Source: Undibacterium sp. (GTDB taxonomy: Bacteria > Pseudomonadota > Gammaproteobacteria > Burkholderiales > Burkholderiaceae). From it: 41,135 nucleotides of DNA. The stretch lies in NCBI GenBank assembly GCA_014376575.1, contig JACMRF010000123.1, forward strand, positions 1 through 41,135, read 5' to 3'. Shown here in pieces: positions 34,735 through 41,135 of the stretch (its first letter is position 1; each line of letters opens with the position of its first letter). The notes beneath the pieces were generated by a model. It was not told where the DNA came from, made no database searches, and worked only from the letters and a program-made list of their open reading frames with translations. A program made the translations under genes and the position numbers.

Positions 34735-35988
34735 ATGGCAATTATCGAAGTAAAAGTACCTCAGTTATCTGAATCCGTCGCTGAAGCGACATTGTTGGTA
34801 TGGCATAAAAAAGTGGGACAGTCCGTTACCCGTGACGAAAATTTGGTGGATGTCGAGACCGATAAAGTCGTGATGGAACTGCCTGCTCCATTTGATGGCG
34901 TGATTACACAGGTCCTCAAGGGTGATGGCAGCACTGTTGTCGCTGGTGAAGTGATTGCATTATTGGATACCGACGCCTCCGCGAAAGTTAGCCCTATTCA
35001 GGTTTCAGCAGTCCAAGCTGCAACAGAACCATCAGTCGCAGCCACAATTGACAGTTCAAACGTCAAGTCCTCCGCGGGAGTTGCCATGCCTGCTGCAGCA
35101 AAAATTTTGGCTGAAAATAATTTATCTGCTCACGCAGTTGATGGTTCGGGCAAAGACGGTCGCGTTACCAAGGGCGATGCCTTGGTCGCGGTTGCTGCCA
35201 AGTCTGCTGTGCCAGTAGTTGCTGCACTAACGGTCGCTGCCAAGCCTACATTACAGCAAGTCACAATGCCAGCACCAAAGTTTGGCGATCGTCCGGAAGA
35301 ACGCGTTCCTATGAGTCGTCTACGTGCACGTATCGCAGAACGCTTGGTGCAGTCGCAATCGACAAATGCTATTTTAACGACCTTTAATGAAGTGAACATG
35401 GCGCCAGTCATGGAGTTGCGTAACAAGTACAAAGATAAATTTGAAAAAGAACATGGCGTTAAACTCGGTTTCATGTCCTTCTTTGTGAAGGCCGCAGTAG
35501 CTGCATTGAAAAAATACCCTATCATCAATGCGTCAGTTGACGGCAACGATATCGTCTATCACGGCTATTTCGATATTGGTATTGCAGTCGGTTCGCCGCG
35601 TGGCTTGGTAGTGCCTATATTGCGCAATGCGGATCAAATGTCTATCGCCGATATTGAAAAGAAAATCGGCGAATTCGGTACCAAAGCGAAAGATGGAAAG
35701 TTGACACTCGACGACTTGACCGGTGGTACTTTCTCCATTTCCAACGGTGGTACTTTTGGTTCTATGTTGTCCACGCCAATTATCAATCCACCTCAATCAG
35801 CGATCCTTGGTGTTCATGCTACCAAAGACCGCGCTGTGGTCGAGAACGGTCAGATCGTCATTCGCCCTATGAACTACTTAGCCATGTCTTACGATCACCG
35901 CATCATTGATGGTCGTGAAGCGGTATTGGGCCTGGTAGCCATGAAGGAAGCACTGGAAGATCCTGCCCGTTTGCTGTTGGATCTGTAA
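34735..35988 (+). CDS. odhB: 2-oxoglutarate dehydrogenase E2 component (dihydrolipoyllysine succinyltransferase)
   Basis: This 417-residue E2 core (sucB) has a single lipoyl domain at 2-77 with lipoyl-lysine K44 in [12 protein letters not shown]. An Ala/Val/Ser-rich linker (about 80-110) follows, then the E3-binding domain at about 115-152 ([30 protein letters not shown]). A second Ala-rich linker leads to the catalytic acyltransferase domain from about 185, with H388 and D392 in [12 protein letters not shown]. The ribosome site is ACGGAGA. It follows odhA by 59 bp. The PspC-like gene starts 13 bp after its stop. Confidence 0.97.
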   Translation: MAIIEVKVPQLSESVAEATLLVWHKKVGQSVTRDENLVDVETDKVVMELPAPFDGVITQVLKGDGSTVVAGEVIALLDTDASAKVSPIQVSAVQAATEPSVAATIDSSNVKSSAGVAMPAAAKILAENNLSAHAVDGSGKDGRVTKGDALVAVAAKSAVPVVAALTVAAKPTLQQVTMPAPKFGDRPEERVPMSRLRARIAERLVQSQSTNAILTTFNEVNMAPVMELRNKYKDKFEKEHGVKLGFMSFFVKAAVAALKKYPIINASVDGNDIVYHGYFDIGIAVGSPRGLVVPILRNADQMSIADIEKKIGEFGTKAKDGKLTLDDLTGGTFSISNGGTFGSMLSTPIINPPQSAILGVHATKDRAVVENGQIVIRPMNYLAMSYDHRIIDGREAVLGLVAMKEALEDPARLLLDL

Positions 35989-36001
35989 TCAGATATTCGA
36001 T

Positions 36002-36367
36002 ATGAATATCGCTGACGACATTCAACGTCTGCACGATTTGCATCAGTCGGGCGCACTGACTGATGCAGAGTTCGCGCATGCCAAGGCAAAATTATTTGCT
36101 TCGCCAGAATTCGATGGCGGAACTTCAAATACAGGGAACGCATACCCGACTGGGCCTAATGAAGTCGATCAGACGCTGAATCGACTCAATCGCTTTCGCC
36201 GATCCAAGCATGATCAATGGCTAGGAGGCATTTGCGGCGGTTTGGGCAAATTTACCGGACTAGAATCTTGGATCTGGCGCTTGCTTTTCGTCTTGTTTAC
36301 TTTCTATTTCGGTTTCGGCCTAGTTGCCTATGTACTTGCCTGGATATTCGTGCCGGAAGAAGAGTAA
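36002..36367 (+). CDS. SHOCT-like / PspC-domain membrane protein inside the odh operon
   Basis: This 121-residue protein has two parts. The N-terminal DDIQRLHDLHQSGALTDAEF plus AHAKAKLF resembles a SHOCT oligomerisation motif. The C-terminal half (about 60-121) is a PspC domain: FRRSKHDQWLGGICGGLGKF, then LESWIWRLLFVLFTF and a second hydrophobic segment ending AYVLAWIFVPEEE. PspC domains are found in inner-membrane stress proteins and toxin-like or regulatory partners of PspB. No pspA or pspB is nearby. It starts 13 bp after odhB and ends 69 bp before lpdA on the same strand, so it is probably co-transcribed with the dehydrogenase genes. There is no clear ribosome site at the ATG. The fold call is good; the role in this setting is unknown. 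Confidence 0.85.
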   Translation: MNIADDIQRLHDLHQSGALTDAEFAHAKAKLFASPEFDGGTSNTGNAYPTGPNEVDQTLNRLNRFRRSKHDQWLGGICGGLGKFTGLESWIWRLLFVLFTFYFGFGLVAYVLAWIFVPEEE

Positions 36368-36436
36368 GCCATTTTTTTTAAAATCAGTAAATAGTGAAAT
36401 CAGCGTTTTTACAGCGCGCACAATCAGGGTAAATCC

Positions 36437-37864
36437 ATGAGTAAACAATTTGACGTCGTCGTTATCGGTGGTGGTCCCGGCGGTTATATAGCGGCGATTC
36501 GCGCTGCACAATTAGGTTTTTCAGTCGCTTGCGTCGATGCCTGGAACAACGATAAAGGCGGCCCTGCGCTGGGCGGTACCTGCACTAATGTCGGTTGTAT
36601 TCCCTCCAAGGCATTGCTGCAATCGTCAGAGCATTACGAACATGCAGGCCATGCGTTTGCCGATCATGGCATTGAAGTTAACGGTCTCGCGTTGAATGTG
36701 GCGCAGATGCTGGCGCGTAAAAATACCATTGTTAAGCAAAACAATGACGGTATCGTGTATCTGTTTAAAAAGAACAAAGTAACGTTTTTCCACGGCCACG
36801 GCTCTTTCGTTAAGGCTGCCGATGGCACTTACGAAATTAAAGTCGCAGGCAAAACTGAAGAACATATTAGCGGAAAGCATATAGTTATCGCGACTGGCTC
36901 TAACGCACGCCCCCTGCCAGGCGCGCCATTTGATGAAGACATGATCTTGTCGAACGATGGCGCCCTGACTATCGCTGTGGTGCCAAAAAAACTCGGTGTC
37001 ATTGGTGCTGGCGTCATTGGATTGGAGATGGGCAGTGTCTGGCGTCGTTGCGGCGCAGAAGTGACTATGCTGGAAGCTTTACCTGTTTTCCTGGGTGCGG
37101 TCGATGAACAGATTGCCAAAGAAGCGCACAAGCTTTTCGTTAAACAAGGTCTGTCAATTAAACTTGGCGTCAAGATTGGCGAGATCATCAAAGGTAAGAA
37201 AGACGTTACTGTTAATTACACGGATGATAAAGGTACAGTACACAAAGAGGTGTTTGATAAACTGATCATTTCAATAGGTCGTACGCCAAATACCAATGGT
37301 CTCAATGCCGAAGGCGTCAGCTTGCAATTAGACGAACGTGGTTTTATCGCGGTTGATGCGGATTGCAAAACCAATCTGCCGAATGTCTGGGCAGTGGGCG
37401 ACGTGGTTCGCGGCCCAATGTTGGCGCACAAGGCTGAAGAAGAGGGCGTTGCAGTTGCAGAACGGATTGCCGGTCAACATGGTCACGTGAATTTCAACAC
37501 GATTCCCTGGGTTATCTACACCTCGCCAGAAATCGCCTGGGTTGGTCGTACCGAACAACAATTGAAGGCTGACGGCGTTGCTTATAAAGTCGGTACATTT
37601 CCATTCATGGCAAATGGGCGGGCACGTGCTTTGGGCGATACTTCAGGTATGGTCAAATTCCTTGCTGATGCCACTACCGATGAAATCCTCGGTGTGCACA
37701 TCGTCGGCCCTATGGCATCTGAACTGATTGCTGAGGCGGTAGTGGCAATGGAGTTTCGCGCTTCTGCAGAAGACATCGCACGTATCTGCCATGCTCATCC
37801 CTCACTATCCGAGGCAACTAAAGAGGCAGCACTCGCGGTTGATAAGCGTTCGTTGAATTTCTAA
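36437..37864 (+). CDS. lpdA: Dihydrolipoyl dehydrogenase (E3)
   Basis: This 475-residue flavoprotein re-oxidises dihydrolipoamide of the 2-oxoglutarate (and possibly pyruvate) dehydrogenase complex with NAD. Features are the FAD motif [19 protein letters not shown] at 7-25, the redox-active disulfide C49/C54 in [15 protein letters not shown], the NAD motif [20 protein letters not shown], and H454 with E459 in [13 protein letters not shown] from the partner subunit active site. The ribosome site AGGGTAA is present. It is the last gene of the odh operon. A perfect 11-bp hairpin follows at 37931-37956. Confidence 0.97.
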   Translation: MSKQFDVVVIGGGPGGYIAAIRAAQLGFSVACVDAWNNDKGGPALGGTCTNVGCIPSKALLQSSEHYEHAGHAFADHGIEVNGLALNVAQMLARKNTIVKQNNDGIVYLFKKNKVTFFHGHGSFVKAADGTYEIKVAGKTEEHISGKHIVIATGSNARPLPGAPFDEDMILSNDGALTIAVVPKKLGVIGAGVIGLEMGSVWRRCGAEVTMLEALPVFLGAVDEQIAKEAHKLFVKQGLSIKLGVKIGEIIKGKKDVTVNYTDDKGTVHKEVFDKLIISIGRTPNTNGLNAEGVSLQLDERGFIAVDADCKTNLPNVWAVGDVVRGPMLAHKAEEEGVAVAERIAGQHGHVNFNTIPWVIYTSPEIAWVGRTEQQLKADGVAYKVGTFPFMANGRARALGDTSGMVKFLADATTDEILGVHIVGPMASELIAEAVVAMEFRASAEDIARICHAHPSLSEATKEAALAVDKRSLNF

Positions 37865-37930
37865 ATTTAATCAACCAATAGATCAGAAGTTCATAAGCAA
37901 TCATTCGTAGTGCCAGCGTTTAGTACTTAC

Positions 37931-37956
37931 GCCGCTGATAAAACATTATCAGCGGC
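37931..37956 (+). terminator. Perfect hairpin between lpdA and zapE
   Basis: GCCGCTGATAA (37931-37941) pairs with TTATCAGCGGC (37946-37956) around AACA. No T run follows (ATTGAGTTAAATTT), so it may be a weak or Rho-assisted terminator or a 3'-end stabiliser for the odh message. No separate zapE promoter could be assigned in the 46 bp that remain. Confidence 0.5.
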
Positions 37957-38002
37957 ATTGAGTTAAATTTCCCCCTCAAAATTTTTCCCTTCAGAAAAAC
38001 GC

Positions 38003-39100
38003 ATGAACGTTTCCGAGTTTTACCAAGATGCATTGACCAAACGCGGCTTTCAGTCGGATATCGCGCAACAACTTGCAGTTGATCGTCTTCAGCAGGCTTA
38101 TGAAGAATGGGTGCTGTATAAAACAAAGCGCTCAAACAAATTTACACGCCTGATCACTCGTCCAGACGTTCCGCGTGGTGTCTACATGTGGGGAGGAGTA
38201 GGGCGAGGCAAGTCTTTTTTGATGGATAGTTTTTATTCGGTCGTGCCTGTCGTTCGTAAGACAAGATTTCATTTTCATGAATTTATGCGCGCCGTGCATC
38301 GCCAGTTAGATGAACTAAAAGGTGTGGCAGATCCTTTGGATGAAGTCGCGCGTCGTATCGCCAAGAAGTACCGTCTGATATGTTTTGACGAGTTCCATGT
38401 TTCAGATGTGGCAGATGCCATGCTGCTATATAACTTACTAAAAGCGTTGTTTGAAAACGGTGTGTCGTTTGTCATGACCTCCAATTATCAGCCAGATAGT
38501 TTATATCCGGATGGACTGCATCGCGATCGTATGTTGCCCACCATTGCCTTACTTAAAGAAAAACTGGATGTACTTAATGTTGATTCGGGCAATGATTATC
38601 GTAAGCGCGCTTTAGAGCAGGTCGACGCCTATTTGACACCTCTATCTGCTGTCACAGATCAACGCTTGCGCGAAATGTTTCTACGTATTGCTGAAACGAG
38701 TGATGAGGACGCACGCGTCAACATCGAAGGGCGCGATCTGAGGGCGCTACGTCGTGCTGGTAGTGTCATTTGGTTTGATTTTTCAATCTTATGTGGTGGC
38801 CCGCGTTCTCAAAACGATTATCTGGAAATCGCCAGTCGTTTTCATACTGTGATTTTGTCGTCGATACCAGCGATGTCAGCGGCGATGTCATCTGAGGCAC
38901 GCCGTTTTACTTGGTTAATTGATGTCTTTTATGATAATAAAGTAAAGCTGATCATGTCTGCTGAGGTGATACCGGAAGAGCTTTATACTCAAGGTACTTT
39001 ATCAAATGAATTTAATCGTACCGTCTCACGCATTATCGAGATGCAGTCGCGTGAATACATGAATGCTGACCAACGGCAAGTCGCTACGTCGATTGCGTAA
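38003..39100 (+). CDS. zapE: Cell division protein ZapE (AFG1-like ATPase)
   Basis: This 365-residue AAA-type ATPase has Walker A GGVGRGKS at 64-71 (K70) and Walker B LICFDEFHVSDVADAM with D129 and E130. Family stretches are RFHFHEFMRAVH, SNYQPDSLYPDGLHRDRMLP, WFDFSILCGGPRSQNDYLEI and FTWLIDVFYDNKVKL. In E. coli ZapE associates with the Z-ring under stress and low oxygen; the eukaryotic homologue AFG1 acts at mitochondria. In Burkholderiales it usually follows lpdA of the odh operon, as here. The start lacks a strong ribosome site. The small secreted protein gene follows after 25 bp. Confidence 0.95.
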   Translation: MNVSEFYQDALTKRGFQSDIAQQLAVDRLQQAYEEWVLYKTKRSNKFTRLITRPDVPRGVYMWGGVGRGKSFLMDSFYSVVPVVRKTRFHFHEFMRAVHRQLDELKGVADPLDEVARRIAKKYRLICFDEFHVSDVADAMLLYNLLKALFENGVSFVMTSNYQPDSLYPDGLHRDRMLPTIALLKEKLDVLNVDSGNDYRKRALEQVDAYLTPLSAVTDQRLREMFLRIAETSDEDARVNIEGRDLRALRRAGSVIWFDFSILCGGPRSQNDYLEIASRFHTVILSSIPAMSAAMSSEARRFTWLIDVFYDNKVKLIMSAEVIPEELYTQGTLSNEFNRTVSRIIEMQSREYMNADQRQVATSIA

Positions 39101-39125
39101 GCCATTTATTGAAAGAGGTTTTATT

Positions 39126-39548
39126 ATGAAGCTCGCTTTTCGCGCTACATCGGTCTTCGTTCTTGCGGTATTTAGTTTTTTCATGAGTGTTCAAACCGCT
39201 AATGCGATAGATGAACAGGGTGTGGACTCGCTGACACAATTAAACAAAACCGTCACCTTACTTGACAAGGCCTACGCCGCAGGTTCGATACAAACGCTGA
39301 TGGTAGCGGAACAAGCGTTATCCGATTCGGACAGCGCCAAAATCAATATGCAAAAATGGTATCTGCAATCGGAACTTGCGTGCTACGAAAAATTTTTCGT
39401 CACGTATTGCTTGAATGGTATCAAACTGATCCGCCGTAACAATAACGATATTTTGCAGCGCATTGCTGTCGAAGCGAAAGCGCTGCAACGTAGGCAACAT
39501 ATCGAAGAGCTTGACGAAAAGCTCAAAGAAAAGAATGCATCTCAATAA
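39126..39548 (+). CDS. Small secreted protein with two cysteines, unknown function
   Basis: This 140-residue protein has a Sec signal peptide (MKLAFRATSVFVLAVFSFFM ending at NA before IDEQG, cleavage likely after TANA). A helical mature part follows: LTQLNKTVTLLDKAYAAGS, then a Q/W/C stretch, and a charged C-terminal helix (RRQHIEELDEKLKEKN). Two cysteines in LACYEKFFVTYCLNGIKL are placed to form a disulfide in the periplasm. The ATG at 39126 with a GAAAGAGG site is preferred over an extended frame starting at 39063 inside zapE. The zapE-secreted protein order is conserved, from memory, in related Burkholderiales, but I know no named family. The long palindrome at 39603-39710 follows. Confidence 0.75.
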   Translation: MKLAFRATSVFVLAVFSFFMSVQTANAIDEQGVDSLTQLNKTVTLLDKAYAAGSIQTLMVAEQALSDSDSAKINMQKWYLQSELACYEKFFVTYCLNGIKLIRRNNNDILQRIAVEAKALQRRQHIEELDEKLKEKNASQ

Positions 39549-39602
39549 TAAAAAAGAATGGCTAGCGAGCTTATCTGGGTCTTTTTTAGTCAAAATCAAT
39601 AA

Positions 39603-39710
39603 AAATTCAAAAGAGAGTGCCCCAAGGCGCACTGTTCATGCGCTTCTTCAGCCTGTCACCTCTGCAACCCGCATGAACAGTGCGTCTTGGACGTATGCAC
39701 TTTTGAATTT
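39603..39710. repeat. Long intergenic palindrome (copy B)
   Basis: Outer arms AAATTCAAAAG (39603-39613) and CTTTTGAATTT (39700-39710) are perfect inverted repeats. Inner arms at 39622-39642 and 39670-39690 (CCAAGGCGCACTGTTCATGCG and its partner, each 21 nt) match in 20 of 21 positions; I describe rather than spell the second. An 8/9-nt internal bulge separates the outer and inner stems, and the loop is 27 nt. The element lies between the convergent small secreted protein gene and upp. It has no ORF. It could act as a two-way terminator-like structure, but its right half resembles the palindrome at 19077-19148, which points to a dispersed repeat family. Confidence 0.75.
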
Positions 39711-39721
39711 CTAATAAACTG

Positions 39722-40354
39722 CTATTTGGTGCCAAATAACCTATCACCAGCATCACCTAAGCCAGGAACAATATAGCCGTGTTCGTTAAGGCATTGATCA
39801 ATCGATGCCGTCAGAATTGACACATCCGGATGCGCCTCTTGCATGACCTTGATACCCTCTGGTGCTGCCAACAGACAAACAAACTTGATGCTTACCGCGC
39901 CTCGTAGTTTCAAGCGCGTAATGGCAGCCGCGGCCGAATTTCCGGTCGCCAGCATAGGGTCAACCACGATCACCAGGCGCTCGGCAATATCCTCAGGCAC
40001 CTTAAAATAATATTCAACAGGTTCCAACGTTATCGGATCGCGATACAGACCAATGTGACCAACGCGCGCATTCGGCAATAAATCGAGCATGCCATCCAAA
40101 ATGCCGTTGCCAGCTCTTAATACCGAAATAACGCAGAGTTTTTTGCCGCTAATGGTAGGCGCCGCGATAGTCGCAATCGGTGTTTCAATTTCGATATTTT
40201 CTAATGGTAAGTCGCGAGTCACTTCATAGGCGAGCATTTGACTAATCTCGCGCAAGAGACGGCGGAAGTTATCCGTCGGGGTGTCCTTGCTACGCATCAG
40301 GCTCAATTTGTGTTGCATCAGAGGATGTCTGATTTCCGTAACTGATTCTGCCAA
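39722..40354 (-). CDS. upp: Uracil phosphoribosyltransferase
   Basis: This 210-residue pyrimidine salvage enzyme makes UMP from uracil and PRPP. The PRPP-binding loop [12 protein letters not shown] spans 130-141, and other family blocks are [29 protein letters not shown] and the C-terminal [18 protein letters not shown]. The start is TTG at 40354, supported by an ACGGAGA ribosome site seven bases upstream; the next ATG would remove twelve residues that other UPRTases carry ([12 protein letters not shown]). It is a single minus-strand gene facing the palindrome at its 3' end. No uracil permease or pyrR gene is next to it. Confidence 0.96.
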   Translation of the reverse strand: MAESVTEIRHPLMQHKLSLMRSKDTPTDNFRRLLREISQMLAYEVTRDLPLENIEIETPIATIAAPTISGKKLCVISVLRAGNGILDGMLDLLPNARVGHIGLYRDPITLEPVEYYFKVPEDIAERLVIVVDPMLATGNSAAAAITRLKLRGAVSIKFVCLLAAPEGIKVMQEAHPDVSILTASIDQCLNEHGYIVPGLGDAGDRLFGTK

Positions 40355-40491
40355 GATAATTCTCCGTAAGAGTTATGCAAAATTTGCTAAGCATTATTTT
40401 ACGTCCCTAGGGGTTCAAATGGTGGCTCTGAGAGCAGATTGTCATATTTTAAAAGTAAATTTATTACGTAAATAGTAATCTTTATTTTCTG

Positions 40492-40515
40492 TTCATTTCA
40501 TAGTGATGAAATGAA
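40492..40515. repeat. Perfect 10-bp hairpin in the upp upstream gap
   Basis: TTCATTTCAT (40492-40501) pairs with ATGAAATGAA (40506-40515) around AGTG. It lies in the 281-bp AT-rich gap between upp and the coiled-coil gene (40355-40635), which otherwise shows no gene. It could be an operator-like site or part of a leader. No T run directly follows on either strand. Confidence 0.35.
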
Positions 40516-40635
40516 GGCATTTTCTTATTCTTATTGAGCCATTGATTGTTTTTTGTTCAGTGATAATCCAAGTCATGAAACTCCCATTAGCATCTTGAAT
40601 ATAAACGGGGAGTGACCATTGACCAGAGGTGAAGA

Positions 40636-41135
40636 ATGGACGCAAATAAGGCATTGTTAGACAGACTATCCATGGGTGCATATGCCCTGGATGGCCGTGC
40701 GGAAAAAAGCGATGAGTATATGACGTCCGAGGCATCCCTTGAGTCACAGTCACGCATCGATGTTAAAGGTATTCGCGCTGCGATCGCTAGAGTTGAAGCG
40801 GAAGCACGTGCGACAGTCGCCGCTGAACATCGCGCGCAGACAGAAGCCAGAGCAAGAAGCCTGGCTGAAGAGAGGGCTCAGACCGATGTCGATGCCGCAG
40901 CCTTAGCGCAGAGAAAAGTGGATCTGGAAGAAAAAGTAATCGTGAGCAGCCGCGCAAGGCAAGAAGCTGATCGCCAATCAAGTGCTGCTAGTGAAGCGAG
41001 AATTGCTGCCAATAGCCAGGAAACAGAAGAATTGAATGAAAGAGCAATGCTGGAGACTCAAGCGAGAGAGCAAGCGGAGCAGCGCGTTGAATTTGAAAAA
41101 AAAGCGAAACTAAGAGCCGCAGAGCAACTCAAAGC
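40636..41135 (+). CDS. Ala/Glu/Arg-rich coiled-coil protein, N-terminal 166 residues (cut by right edge)
   Basis: The frame starts at ATG 40636 behind a good ribosome site (GAGGTGAAG) and is open to the window end, so the C-terminus is missing. Residues 1-45 are mixed (MDANKALLDRLSMGAYALDG). From about 46 on the sequence is almost pure long helix made of Ala, Glu, Arg and Gln with heptad-like spacing (RVEAEARATVAAEHRAQTEA, RAREQAE-type repeats, ARQEADRQSSAASEARI). No signal peptide or membrane span is visible in this part. The composition resembles scaffold, polar-tip or TolA-like stalk segments, but no family is recognised. The biased codons and the repetitive helix are unlike the neighbouring housekeeping genes. 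The missing C-terminal domain would decide its role. Confidence 0.65.
   Translation, partial: MDANKALLDRLSMGAYALDGRAEKSDEYMTSEASLESQSRIDVKGIRAAIARVEAEARATVAAEHRAQTEARARSLAEERAQTDVDAAALAQRKVDLEEKVIVSSRARQEADRQSSAASEARIAANSQETEELNERAMLETQAREQAEQRVEFEKKAKLRAAEQLK

Noticed and set aside
39063..39125. Longer form of the small secreted protein starting inside zapE at 39063
   Set aside because: It would bury the signal peptide behind 21 charged residues. The ATG at 39126 has a good ribosome site and gives a normal signal peptide.
1..41135. tRNA, rRNA, CRISPR arrays, prophage or defence clusters
   Set aside because: I scanned the intergenic regions by eye and saw no cloverleaf, no spaced direct repeats and no phage or defence protein. 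Short or degenerate cases could be missed without a search tool.

Overview
The window looks like chromosomal DNA of a betaproteobacterium of the order Burkholderiales, probably near Oxalobacteraceae. The evidence is the gene order: bamD/rluD/pgeF, phaC-phaB-phaR-rimO, then mdh, a GntR regulator, sdhCDAB-sdhE-gltA, odhA-odhB-lpdA and zapE. The base composition is more AT-rich than is usual for that order. The family assignment is an inference from synteny and protein style, not from a marker gene.

Layout. (1) 1-1580: a sensor protein cut by the left edge, overlapped by a decayed periplasmic binding protein gene. (2) 1832-5442 (minus): a compact operon selO-msrB-yciB-bolA-PpiC-type isomerase, linked to redox repair and the cell envelope. 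(3) 5591-8151 (minus): a cheZ-cheA pair; the CheA appears to lack the CheY-docking P2 domain. (4) 8392-12649: a lone PIN-domain protein, yaaA, bamD, rluD, pgeF and a small membrane protein. (5) 12718-16035: polyhydroxyalkanoate synthesis and its regulator (phaC, phaB, phaR), followed by rimO. (6) 17523-19455: a 99-bp MITE-like element, a metC-type lyase, an intergenic palindrome and a small membrane protein. (7) 19673-37864: a central-carbon block with acnA, a CoA-ester lyase, mdh, a GntR/UTRA regulator, sdhCDAB-sdhE-gltA and odhA-odhB-(PspC-like)-lpdA. It covers citrate synthase, aconitase, 2-oxoglutarate dehydrogenase, succinate dehydrogenase and malate dehydrogenase; icd, sucCD and fumarase are absent. 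(8) 38003-41135: zapE, a small secreted protein, a long palindrome, upp, and an Ala/Glu/Arg-rich coiled-coil protein cut by the right edge.

How it works together. Most genes are housekeeping. Acetyl-CoA is either oxidised by the TCA block or stored as polyhydroxybutyrate by phaCB, and phaR ties granule state to expression. The GntR gene sits between mdh and sdhC behind a perfect 20-bp palindrome, so it is a good candidate regulator of the TCA genes. The odhA leader carries a series of hairpins in the position of the Burkholderiales sucA RNA motif.

I found no CRISPR array, phage, plasmid, defence cluster, rRNA or tRNA. The less ordinary items are small: the MITE-like element, two related palindromes, a terminator with no gene in front of it, the binding-protein pseudogene, the P2-less CheA and the PspC-like insertion in the odh operon. 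I did not see a convincing new multi-gene system.
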